DNA of 64,000 bases from Kangiella sp. HD9-110m-PIT-SAG07 (lineage in GTDB: Bacteria > Pseudomonadota > Gammaproteobacteria > Enterobacterales > Kangiellaceae). This document shows positions 1 through 8,203 of the stretch, in pieces (the stretch's first letter is position 1; each line of letters starts with the position of its first letter). The notes below the pieces were generated by a model. That model saw only the letters and a program-made list of their open reading frames with translations, was not told the origin of the DNA and did not search any database. Made by a program: the position numbers and the translations under genes. The DNA lies in contig QQTG01000021.1 of the NCBI GenBank assembly GCA_003370465.1, positions 62,001 to 126,000 on the forward strand, read 5' to 3'.

Positions 1-1
1 T

Positions 2-859
2 TGGGCCAAAGCTGAACTTGAGGCGATGCCGCTTGAGGATCGTATTACGCCAATTATGGACGTTTGCTCAGATGTGGCTATTGCTAAAACCCTGTTAGTT
101 GAGCATTTAGATAGCGACGACGGACGCGAGCTGTCGAAGTTTTGTAAGAAATTTTCAACTCCTTTGACGATTGCTTTAGAGAAACAAGGCTTAATCCACG
201 AAGAAAGTGAGTTTCGATTACACATCCTATTTTTAGCTAACGACCATTGTCTCGTCGGTTTTTCGCCACTCGAGCGCTCGAGTGAGCATAAAGGTGGGAT
301 CTTGCGCTTAAAAGCGCCAAGGAATGCTCCTAGTCGTTCGACATTGAAACTGGATGAAGCGATCCAGGTGTTAATGTCACGCACCCAACAAAGAGATGCT
401 TTCAGGCTGGGAAATACCGGCGCGGATCTTGGAGCAGCTCCCGGCGGCTGGACCTATCAGCTGGTAGAGCGCGGGCTACAAGTGTCGGCCGTGGATAACG
501 GCACCATGGATAAGAAGTTGATGGCGACTGAGCATGTCGAACACTTTAAAGAAAATGCTTTTACCTGGCTGCCAGAAAAGCCTGTTAACGTCTTAGTTTG
601 CGATATGGTGGAGAAGCCTTCGCTAGTCGCCAATCTTATGGCACAGTGGCTAGAAGGCGGTTATACGCAGCACGCACTCTTTAACCTTAAGTTACCGATG
701 AAAAAGCGTTTCCAAGAAGTGGCTGATTGTATTGGCCTGATTTGTGATCGTCTAGAAGAAGCGGGATTGACTCACTTTTGGCAAGCTAAACATCTGTATC
801 ATGATCGTGAAGAAATTACGGTTTACTTTAGATTAAAGTCCAGAGTGACCAAGAACTAA
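2..859 (+). CDS. rlmM: 23S rRNA 2'-O-ribose methyltransferase RlmM, 3' part (5' end outside window)
   Basis: Methylates the 2'-O of C2498 in 23S rRNA (E. coli numbering) using S-adenosylmethionine. The frame is open from base 2, so the N-terminal THUMP-like part lies upstream of the window; the family is about 360 residues and about 285 are visible. The Rossmann SAM-binding loop reads DLGAAPGGWTYQL, followed by the conserved VCDMVEKP strand and the FNLKLPMKKR segment that carries a catalytic lysine. An internal ATG at base 26 is not the real start, since coding sequence continues to its left. The queF start follows 13 bases after the stop. Confidence 0.9.
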   Translation, partial: WAKAELEAMPLEDRITPIMDVCSDVAIAKTLLVEHLDSDDGRELSKFCKKFSTPLTIALEKQGLIHEESEFRLHILFLANDHCLVGFSPLERSSEHKGGILRLKAPRNAPSRSTLKLDEAIQVLMSRTQQRDAFRLGNTGADLGAAPGGWTYQLVERGLQVSAVDNGTMDKKLMATEHVEHFKENAFTWLPEKPVNVLVCDMVEKPSLVANLMAQWLEGGYTQHALFNLKLPMKKRFQEVADCIGLICDRLEEAGLTHFWQAKHLYHDREEITVYFRLKSRVTKN

Positions 860-871
860 CCTCAGGCAAAG

Positions 872-1696
872 ATGATGAACGACACCAATATTCCTTTAGG
901 TAAAGAGGTCTCATACCCAGAAGTGTATGATCCAAGCTTACTCTTTCCCGTCGCGAGACAGTTTAAGCGTGATGAATTAGGCTTGAGTGATGACTTACCG
1001 TTTCATGGTAGTGATTATTGGAACGCTTATGAAATGTCATGGTTGAACGGTAAAGGAAAGCCGCAGGTTGCCATTGGTATTTTTGAGTTTGCTCACAATA
1101 CTGTGAACATTGTCGAGTCCAAATCATTCAAGCTGTATTTAAATTCGTATAATCAAACCCGCTTCGATAGCTGGCAGCATGTCCTTAGTAGATTACAGGC
1201 TGACTTATCGCAAGCGGCTGACGGACAGGTTTCTATACAGCTTTTAGCGCTAGAGCAATATCAAAGCCAGGTTCCCATTGTCAGTCGCGACGCAGTGCTA
1301 ATCGATGAGTTAGATGTTGAAATTAACGAATATGACTATCAACCCGGCTTGTTAAAATCTTCTACCGAGATTGTCACAGAACGTTTGCAAAGCGATTTGT
1401 TAAAAAGTAATTGCTTAATTACGTCGCAGCCAGACTGGGCATCGGTGCTAATTGACTACACCGGCCCTAAGATAGAGCATGAAGCCCTGCTCAAATATCT
1501 AATCTCATTCCGTAATCATAATGAATTTCATGAACAGTGCGTAGAACGCATATTCGTCGATATTATGCAGCATTGTCAGCCCCAAGAATTAACCGTTTAC
1601 GCCCGATATACTCGCCGCGGAGGCTTGGATATTAACCCCTTTAGAACAAATGTTGCTGGGCAAAACGCAAAGAATATAAGGCTAATTCGTCAATAA
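872..1696 (+). CDS. queF: NADPH-dependent 7-cyano-7-deazaguanine (preQ0) reductase, long two-domain type
   Basis: Reduces preQ0 to preQ1 in queuosine tRNA-modification synthesis, in the cytoplasm. The 274-residue length is that of the gammaproteobacterial two-domain (YqcD) form built from tandem T-folds. The diagnostic QueF motif ESKSFKLYLNSYNQTRF is at about residues 82-98. The catalytic pair is visible as Cys181 and Asp188 in CLITSQPDWA, and the C-terminal fold has FHEQCVERIFVDI and YTRRGGLDINPFR. Two ATGs in a row (872 and 875) make the exact start uncertain by one codon. It closely follows rlmM and may be co-transcribed with it. Confidence 0.95.
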   Translation: MMNDTNIPLGKEVSYPEVYDPSLLFPVARQFKRDELGLSDDLPFHGSDYWNAYEMSWLNGKGKPQVAIGIFEFAHNTVNIVESKSFKLYLNSYNQTRFDSWQHVLSRLQADLSQAADGQVSIQLLALEQYQSQVPIVSRDAVLIDELDVEINEYDYQPGLLKSSTEIVTERLQSDLLKSNCLITSQPDWASVLIDYTGPKIEHEALLKYLISFRNHNEFHEQCVERIFVDIMQHCQPQELTVYARYTRRGGLDINPFRTNVAGQNAKNIRLIRQ

Positions 1697-1848
1697 ACTT
1701 AGCTTTGCATGAGTAAAGAAATTACCTAGTTGTACTTTTATCAAGCTAGAAAAAGGACTGGACGAATAGAGATCGTTATATAACAATGTGGTGTCTTATT
1801 TGGGCCAAATGCGTCGCTAACAAATAAATTATTAAGATAATCAGCGAC

Positions 1849-1895
1849 TTACCTAGTAATTATTTCGACAAAGATCGAAACTCTAAGTTAGGTAA
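1849..1895 (+). promoter_or_regulatory. nested hairpin in the leader of the peptide transporter gene
   Basis: Within the 276-base gap ahead of the transporter gene, TTACCTA (1849-1855) pairs with TAGGTAA (1889-1895). Enclosed by it, TTTCGA (1863-1868) pairs with TCGAAA (1875-1880) across a 6-base loop. The structure ends about 78 bases before the start codon and is not followed by a T-run, so it is not a standard terminator. A further direct copy of TTACCTAG lies at 1722-1729. A role as operator or leader structure is inference; otherwise I see no gene in 1697-1972. Confidence 0.35.
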
Positions 1896-1972
1896 TCGTA
1901 CTAAATCACTATGATCTATTACTCTATTGCAGAGTTAAGCAACTAGATTTTGAGTAATTAAAGGGTATATCA

Positions 1973-3493
1973 ATGACAGAACAAACAAAAGACAAGTCCT
2001 TTTTTGGGCATCCCAAAGGTCTTCAGACCTTGTTTTTGACCGAAATGTGGGAGCGCATGAGTTATTACGGTATGCGCGGTATTTTGGTTTTATTTATGAC
2101 GGCTATGTTGCAAGAAGGTGGCTTAGGGCTTACTACAATCACTGCGACTGCTATTTATGGATTATACACTAGCTCTGTATACTTTATGGGTTTACCTGGT
2201 GGTTGGGTTGCGGACCGATTGATAGGCGGGAAAAAAGCAATTTGGTACGGCGGTATCGTTATCATGTGTGGCCACATTGTGTTGGCTATTCCTAATGAAA
2301 GCTCATTCTTTGTCGGCTTAATTTTAGTAGCTTTAGGTACAGGTCTATTGAAACCGAATATTACTGCGGTTGTTGGCCAACTCTATGGCAGTGAAGATGA
2401 ACGTCGTGATGCCGGATATGCCATTTACTATATGGGTATCAACATCGGTTCATTAATCGGTTATTTTGTATGCGGATATTTGATGGAAAGCGTAGGTTGG
2501 CATTATGCGTTCGGTGCTGCCGCAGTTGGTATGGCGTTGGGTTTACTTCAGTTCTATATAACTCACAGAAACTTACCAGAGATTAGCGATAAGCCATCTG
2601 TTACAATTTCAGACAGTGCCCGTAAGAAAAGCTGGTCAATCATTGGTATTTTCCTAGTGGCTTTGGCGGTTGTCACCGCTTTAACCTTAGCCGGAACCAT
2701 TACGATCGACGCAGTGAGCCTAGCTGAGAAAACAGCTATCGCCCTAAGTGCGCTTTTTGTTATTTACTTTGCATTAATTTACTTCCTCGGTAAATTAGAT
2801 CCAACTGAAAAGAAGGGTATGTGGGCGTTATTGCTAATTTGTATCGCTTCTGCATGTTTCTGGTCAGGCTTTGAGCAAGCGGGCTCTTCTTTAAATCTAT
2901 TCGCGAGAGATTATACGGATAGATTCATTAGTACTTTTGAGATCCCAACGGCTTGGTTTCAAAGTGTGAACTCCATCTTTATCATTATACTGACACCGTT
3001 CTTTGCCGCTTTTTGGGTTAAGCTAGGTCAGCGAATGGTAACGCCTGGATACGGCCTTAAAACTGCTTTCGGTTTGATGATCATGGGTAGCGGTTTCATC
3101 GTTATGGTATTCGCTGCACATATCGCCGCTGGCGGTGGTAAATCTGCGGCATTCTTTTTGATTCTAACTTACTTCTTACATACAGTCGGTGAGCTTTGCT
3201 TAAGCCCAATCGCATTAAGCGCTGTGAGTAAATTATCGCCTCGTCGTTACATGGGTCAGATGATGGGTCTATTCATATTTACTTATTCTATCGGTAGCAT
3301 TATCGCTGGTTTATTGGCTGGCGGCTTCGATCCTGACAATGTTTCAGAAATGCCTAGCCTATTCCAGTTTATTGCGACCTTTAGTATCGGTGTTGGTGCT
3401 GTTGTTCTGTTAATTGGTATGTTTAGCAGAAAGTGGGAGCAAGAAGTTGTCGAAAGAAAAGAAGTGTTAGAAGAAGCAAGAGATGAGAAGTAA
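1973..3493 (+). CDS. POT/PTR family proton-coupled oligopeptide transporter
   Basis: Inner-membrane major-facilitator protein that imports di- and tripeptides with protons. At 506 residues and with about 12-14 hydrophobic segments it matches bacterial POT transporters (DtpA/YdgR type). The family signature is visible at the N-terminus as EMWERMSYYGMRG (ExxER...YYG), followed by the second POT signature region near GTGLLKPNITAVVGQLYG. The start is preceded by AAAGGG. Flanked by its own leader structure and a terminator, it appears to be a single-gene unit. The exact substrate range cannot be read from sequence. Confidence 0.92.
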   Translation: MTEQTKDKSFFGHPKGLQTLFLTEMWERMSYYGMRGILVLFMTAMLQEGGLGLTTITATAIYGLYTSSVYFMGLPGGWVADRLIGGKKAIWYGGIVIMCGHIVLAIPNESSFFVGLILVALGTGLLKPNITAVVGQLYGSEDERRDAGYAIYYMGINIGSLIGYFVCGYLMESVGWHYAFGAAAVGMALGLLQFYITHRNLPEISDKPSVTISDSARKKSWSIIGIFLVALAVVTALTLAGTITIDAVSLAEKTAIALSALFVIYFALIYFLGKLDPTEKKGMWALLLICIASACFWSGFEQAGSSLNLFARDYTDRFISTFEIPTAWFQSVNSIFIIILTPFFAAFWVKLGQRMVTPGYGLKTAFGLMIMGSGFIVMVFAAHIAAGGGKSAAFFLILTYFLHTVGELCLSPIALSAVSKLSPRRYMGQMMGLFIFTYSIGSIIAGLLAGGFDPDNVSEMPSLFQFIATFSIGVGAVVLLIGMFSRKWEQEVVERKEVLEEARDEK

Positions 3494-3538
3494 TTTGAAA
3501 AACTGATTTCCTTACTCTCTTATAACAACACAATCAGA

Positions 3539-3569
3539 GGCCAGCCTTTAACCGGGTTGGCCTTTTTTG
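3539..3569 (+). terminator. rho-independent terminator after the peptide transporter gene
   Basis: GGCCAGCC (3539-3546) pairs with GGTTGGCC (3555-3562) with one G-U pair, followed by TTTTTTG. Confidence 0.85.
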
Positions 3570-3749
3570 TTTTAACGATAACTGCTGAAGCTAGATTCAT
3601 TGTTAATAGCCTATTCATATAATCATGCTATTTAAGCCACAAACTGTTTAATTTCTGATAATCTATTCTAGTTAAATAGCTTCGTGCTATGAGTTAATAA
3701 AGTACTGAGTAAAGAGATACCCAGTTAATCAAAAGCCTACCAGAGTTTT

Positions 3750-4391
3750 ATGCAGCAAATTGATTTAGGGCTTAGCCAAAAAACTGAAACTTTAGTATTG
3801 GACGCTGATCAGTCTGATAGCGAGTCTAGTGCTACCGTCCAATATCACCCTGGCTTTATAGACGATAACCAAGCCTCTGGTTTATATCATACATTATCAA
3901 GCCTCGTTGAGTGGCAGGAGGAAACGCTCTGGATAGCGGGTAAAGAGCGTAAAGTACCTCGTCTTATTGCTTGGTATGGCGATAAGGACGCCGAATATCA
4001 GTATTCAGGAAAGTCTCACCAGCCAATGCCGTGGATTAGACCCTTAGCGTTGTTAAAGGAACAGTTAGAGAAGGAGCTGACCACGAGTTTTAATAGTGTC
4101 TTATGTAATTTATACCGCAATGGGCAGGATAGTATGGGGTGGCATGCTGATAATGAGAAAGAACTGGGTGATAACCCCGTGATTGCCTCGGTCAGTCTAG
4201 GTGCAACTCGGAAATTCCAATTAAAACACAAAACTAATTCTCAGCTCAGGCACAAAATGCTGCTGACATCTGGTAGTCTATTGGTCATGCAGGGTACAAC
4301 TCAAGATTACTGGTTACACCAAGTACCTAAAGAATTAAAAGTCAACGAGCCTAGAATTAATTTAACCTTTAGAAACATCATAGAGTCATAG
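3750..4391 (+). CDS. alkB: AlkB-family 2-oxoglutarate/Fe(II)-dependent DNA repair dioxygenase
   Basis: Oxidative demethylase that removes alkyl lesions such as 1-methyladenine and 3-methylcytosine from nucleic acid. The 213-residue length and the layout resemble the short AlkB/ALKBH2-3-like group rather than E. coli AlkB. Iron ligands are visible as His132 and Asp134 (MGWHADNEKELG) and His190 (YWLHQVPKE); the 2-oxoglutarate-binding arginines are Arg202 and Arg208 in PRINLTFRNI. The substrate-lid motif NLYRNG is at 120-125. It precedes an oxidoreductase gene by 41 bases. No Ada-type regulator is nearby. Confidence 0.9.
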   Translation: MQQIDLGLSQKTETLVLDADQSDSESSATVQYHPGFIDDNQASGLYHTLSSLVEWQEETLWIAGKERKVPRLIAWYGDKDAEYQYSGKSHQPMPWIRPLALLKEQLEKELTTSFNSVLCNLYRNGQDSMGWHADNEKELGDNPVIASVSLGATRKFQLKHKTNSQLRHKMLLTSGSLLVMQGTTQDYWLHQVPKELKVNEPRINLTFRNIIES

Positions 4392-4432
4392 GTTTAAGTT
4401 TTAGTGCTCATAGCGTTAACAAAGGAGTTATT

Positions 4433-5416
4433 GTGTCATTTCTAGCTTGCCGAGTATTTAAAGATCCTGAAGTGCGTCATCAGTTGGTCAATATGGAGCC
4501 AGATGATCTAAGCGGTGGAGATATCTTAGTTAAGGTCGACTATTCGAGTATTAACTACAAAGATGCACTTGCTGCTAGCGGGCGTGGGGCGATCATGAAA
4601 ACGTTTCCCTTAAATGCTGGAATAGACTTGGCTGGAACTGTTGTGGAGTCTAGTAATTCATCCTTTAAAGCGGGTGATGCAGTGATTGTGAACGGTTGCG
4701 GATTAGGCGAGAGTTTTGATGGTGGTTTATCTCAGTACGCACGGGTTGAGAGCCAGTTTGTCATGAAACAACCAAAACATTACTCAGGCCGCGAAGCCAT
4801 GGTTATCGGTACCGCAGGTTTTACCGCGGCGCTTGCCATTCATCGCATGGAAGTGAACGGTCAAACTCCTGATAAAGGTCCTATTGTGGTCACCGGGGCT
4901 AGTGGGGGCGTTGGCAGTTTTGCAATAAATCTCTTGAGTAAAAAAGGCTATGATACTGTTGCTGTCACCAGCCAGTCCTCAATGCACGATTACTTGGTTG
5001 ACTTAGGTGCTACTGAAGTCAAAACCTTAAGTGAATTGGAGTTGAGCGACAAACCCATGGCGAAAGGTGTCTACGGCGGTTTAATCGATAGCATTGGTGG
5101 TGAGACATTAAGTAAATTGATGGCGAATATTGATCTATGGGGTAATATTGCCTGTATCGGCTTAGCGCAAAGTCCCAAGCTACAAGCGACCGTTATTCCT
5201 TTAATTTTAAGAGGAGTCAGTTTGCTTGGTGTTAGCTCGACAAACTGCCCAATGGAGCTACGAGAAAAGCTGTGGAATGAATTTGGGGAAGCGTCGCCAC
5301 TGCCCGATTTCGACAAAATCTTAAGTAAAGAAATTCAGCTTAAAGATATATCACCATACTTTGATGAACTGATTGATAATAAACATCGTGGACGTTTATT
5401 GGTAAATTGCCAATAA
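4433..5416 (+). CDS. YhdH/AcuI-type MDR family oxidoreductase (acrylyl-CoA reductase-like)
   Basis: A medium-chain dehydrogenase/reductase of the YhdH/YhfP group, which in characterised members reduces acryloyl-CoA to propanoyl-CoA with NADPH. The 327-residue length fits. N-terminal GroES-like features include VDYSSINYKDALAASG and FPLNAGIDLAGTV; the nucleotide-binding loop is VVTGASGGVGSFA. No zinc ligands are seen, as expected for this subgroup. The start codon is GTG, supported by AAAGGAG (4421-4427) six bases upstream. The in vivo substrate here is not determined by sequence. Confidence 0.85.
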   Translation: MSFLACRVFKDPEVRHQLVNMEPDDLSGGDILVKVDYSSINYKDALAASGRGAIMKTFPLNAGIDLAGTVVESSNSSFKAGDAVIVNGCGLGESFDGGLSQYARVESQFVMKQPKHYSGREAMVIGTAGFTAALAIHRMEVNGQTPDKGPIVVTGASGGVGSFAINLLSKKGYDTVAVTSQSSMHDYLVDLGATEVKTLSELELSDKPMAKGVYGGLIDSIGGETLSKLMANIDLWGNIACIGLAQSPKLQATVIPLILRGVSLLGVSSTNCPMELREKLWNEFGEASPLPDFDKILSKEIQLKDISPYFDELIDNKHRGRLLVNCQ

Positions 5417-5464
5417 AATAAAAGCCAATCGTCAGATGAGATAAACAGAACACTAAGGAACCCG

Positions 5465-8203
5465 ATGGACTTTCGTTCAATTGATGCCGAAAAATCATTA
5501 GTGATAACAGCGAGTCGCCGCCAGTCGCGCTTTTTGCGTGATGAATATGCCGCACAGCAACTTGCAGATGGAAAGGATGTTTGGCCAAGCCTTAAGGTTA
5601 TGCCTTGGAGTGCTTTTATTAACTATTGTTGGGAACTGACCCAAGATGCTGGATTATCGCTCCCAGTAAGGCTCAGCACCACTCAAAGCCAACACTTATG
5701 GCAACAGATGGTGGCGAAGTCTGATATCGTCGAGCCACTTCTTAATCGAAAGCAAACGCAACATTTGAGCTTTGATGCTTGGCGAGTTTGTCAGCAGTGG
5801 CAAATCAAGTCTCTGGATGTGATGACCGGTGATCAGGATCAAGAAGCATTCCAGCAGTGGTTTAGTGAGTTTCAACAAGATTTGAAAGCTCGTGGCTGGA
5901 TCGATATGCACCAGCAAGCCAATTACCTAGCAAACCATCATGAAGCTTTTATTGAGCAATTACCATCAAACATCATCACTTATGGTTTCCAGCAGCCGAC
6001 CCCACAGCAGACGACTTTAATAGAGTTGTTAAAAGGTAGTAAAAATGTAATCAACTGGGTTTTTCAAGAGAAGGCCACAAAAGATCATGTACAACTTTAT
6101 TCTTTAGCTGAGCCCAATCAGGAATTGCTGGCGGCAGTACGGTGGGCAAAAGACAAATTAAGCTCTAACCTAGAACAAAGAATTGCCATCGTGGTACCTG
6201 AACTTGAGCAAAAGCAGTCTTACATTGAAAGGCTAATTTACCGAGAATTCTATGTAGGGAGCTTGATTCAAGGAAAAGAGTTGTCACAGCCTCTACATGA
6301 CTTTTCGATTGCTCAGTCATTATTTGCTCAGCCATTGGTTGCAGTGGCGATGGATTGGTTGACTCTAACTTGTCAAAGTTTAAGTAAAAAACAGCTTCAG
6401 CATCTGTTATTGTCACCTTACTTATACCGAGAACAAGAGCTTCATTGGCAAGCAACGCAATTTGAATTAGTCATCAGAAAATCAACCAAAGCCTATTATT
6501 CGATTGGTGATTTACTAAAGCTCTCTCGACATCATAATGTGACATTACCTTGGCTTGATTTTATTGATACATGGCAACAAGCTGATGCCAGAAGTGAGCA
6601 TGCTAAGAGCCATAAAGGTCACGGCGTAAAGAATCACTTTAAGGCTCACATAAAAACAGTATTAGATTTGCTTGCTCAATTGCACTGGACGGGTTACCAC
6701 AGCTTAAACAGTCGTGAATACCAGATCCAACAAACTTTTATTGAAGCGATTAAGTCTGCGCAAGGTTTACAGAAAATATTACCCGATAGCCTTAACTACG
6801 CGCGTGCCTTGAATTTATTAAAAGAGCATTTAGAGCAACAAACATTTCACCAGCAGCAACCTAAAGCACCTTTGCAAGTTATGGGGATGTTAGAGGCTAT
6901 TGGCGTTACCTTTGATGCTGTATGGCTGGTTGGTGCGACTGATCAGGTGTTACCACAGAAAGCAACGCCAAATCCGTTCATCTCAAAAGCGTTACATCAA
7001 AAACATGAGTTACCAGGCTCCTCTCACCATCGTGAAGTTGAGTATGCTCGTTCTTTAATTCATTCTCTATTTGAAAATCCTGAATTGGTGATCAGTTTCG
7101 CAGAGTATGATGGCGAGCAAGAACAAATGTTGAGTCCTTTACTTAAGTTGTTATTGCCTGAGAGTCATATCAGCAAACGCCCATTGGATTCAGACCTGCC
7201 TCAAGTATTAACTCAATGGCCAAGTTTAGAGGGTCTGGAATACTATAATGACGACCAAGGGCTTGCAGTAGAAGAACACTTTGGTGTCAAAGGTGGGACT
7301 GGATTGTTGCGGATGCAGGCCGCTTCGCCATTCGATGCTTATTTAAAATACCGACTTGAACTGGAGTCTTTTGAAGAAGATGGTTTGGGTGTCTCTTTTA
7401 TGGAACGCGGTAATTTATTTCATAAAGCCATGCAGTTGATTTGGAGTCGATTAGAAACTCAGAAGGCATTACTAGCGTTATCAAAAGACCAACTAAGTGA
7501 TCTCATCAATAAAACCACGCAGTTTGTTTTATCAGAAGCCTCTAGACATATCTACCTACTGCAAAATCAAGCATTTTTGGATATTGAGGTGCAACGCTTA
7601 CAGGCTTTGATTCATGAATCTTTAACGCTAGATAAATCCAGAGAACCATTTACGGTAATCGGCACTGAGGTTCCTAGGGAAGTTGAACTCGCGGGATTAA
7701 CTTTTAGAATTGTGATAGACAGAATTGATCAGCTGAGCGACGGTCGTTTATTGATTATCGATTATAAAACAGGGCAGCCTAAACTGGTGTCGCTATTCCA
7801 AGATCCTGTTGCTGAGCCACAACTGTTACTTTACGCCATTTCGGAGCAAGCGCGTTCAGCCAAACAAGAAAAGCAGGATGTTGCTGGGGTTTTATTTATG
7901 CAAGCGCATTTAAAGGCTTGCAAATATATTGGCATTACTGATGAAAGCGATATGTTGGACGGTGTTAAAGCGTTACATGAAATTAAATATAACCCTTATC
8001 CCGATGACTTCTCTGTGGCCATAAAGTTATGGAGATCTATGCTGGATAAAATTGCCAGTGATTTTAAGCAAGGTAATGCTGGGCTAACCGATTACTCGGG
8101 AGACTTTAGTGACCACCTTGCGGTAAGCCGCTGGTCGCAGCGTGGCAATAACATCCAGTCTCTATTTCAGGATGTGAATAAAGAAGGAGGTAAACATGAC
8201 TAA
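5465..8203 (+). CDS. AddB-like PD-(D/E)XK nuclease, helicase fold inactive
   Basis: A 912-residue partner of the downstream UvrD-type helicase; together they look like an AddAB-type double-strand-break end-processing enzyme. The N-terminal part has a helicase-like layout, but the Walker A position (ITASRRQSRFLRDE) lacks the GxxGxGKT pattern, so it is probably not an ATPase. The C-terminal RecB-family nuclease is clear: VIDRIDQL with Asp752, LIIDYKTGQP with Asp766 and Lys768, and a QLLLYA box just after. The four-cysteine iron-sulphur pattern of Bacillus AddB is absent. Its 3' end overlaps the next gene by 8 bases, implying coupled translation. Confidence 0.85.
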   Translation: MDFRSIDAEKSLVITASRRQSRFLRDEYAAQQLADGKDVWPSLKVMPWSAFINYCWELTQDAGLSLPVRLSTTQSQHLWQQMVAKSDIVEPLLNRKQTQHLSFDAWRVCQQWQIKSLDVMTGDQDQEAFQQWFSEFQQDLKARGWIDMHQQANYLANHHEAFIEQLPSNIITYGFQQPTPQQTTLIELLKGSKNVINWVFQEKATKDHVQLYSLAEPNQELLAAVRWAKDKLSSNLEQRIAIVVPELEQKQSYIERLIYREFYVGSLIQGKELSQPLHDFSIAQSLFAQPLVAVAMDWLTLTCQSLSKKQLQHLLLSPYLYREQELHWQATQFELVIRKSTKAYYSIGDLLKLSRHHNVTLPWLDFIDTWQQADARSEHAKSHKGHGVKNHFKAHIKTVLDLLAQLHWTGYHSLNSREYQIQQTFIEAIKSAQGLQKILPDSLNYARALNLLKEHLEQQTFHQQQPKAPLQVMGMLEAIGVTFDAVWLVGATDQVLPQKATPNPFISKALHQKHELPGSSHHREVEYARSLIHSLFENPELVISFAEYDGEQEQMLSPLLKLLLPESHISKRPLDSDLPQVLTQWPSLEGLEYYNDDQGLAVEEHFGVKGGTGLLRMQAASPFDAYLKYRLELESFEEDGLGVSFMERGNLFHKAMQLIWSRLETQKALLALSKDQLSDLINKTTQFVLSEASRHIYLLQNQAFLDIEVQRLQALIHESLTLDKSREPFTVIGTEVPREVELAGLTFRIVIDRIDQLSDGRLLIIDYKTGQPKLVSLFQDPVAEPQLLLYAISEQARSAKQEKQDVAGVLFMQAHLKACKYIGITDESDMLDGVKALHEIKYNPYPDDFSVAIKLWRSMLDKIASDFKQGNAGLTDYSGDFSDHLAVSRWSQRGNNIQSLFQDVNKEGGKHD

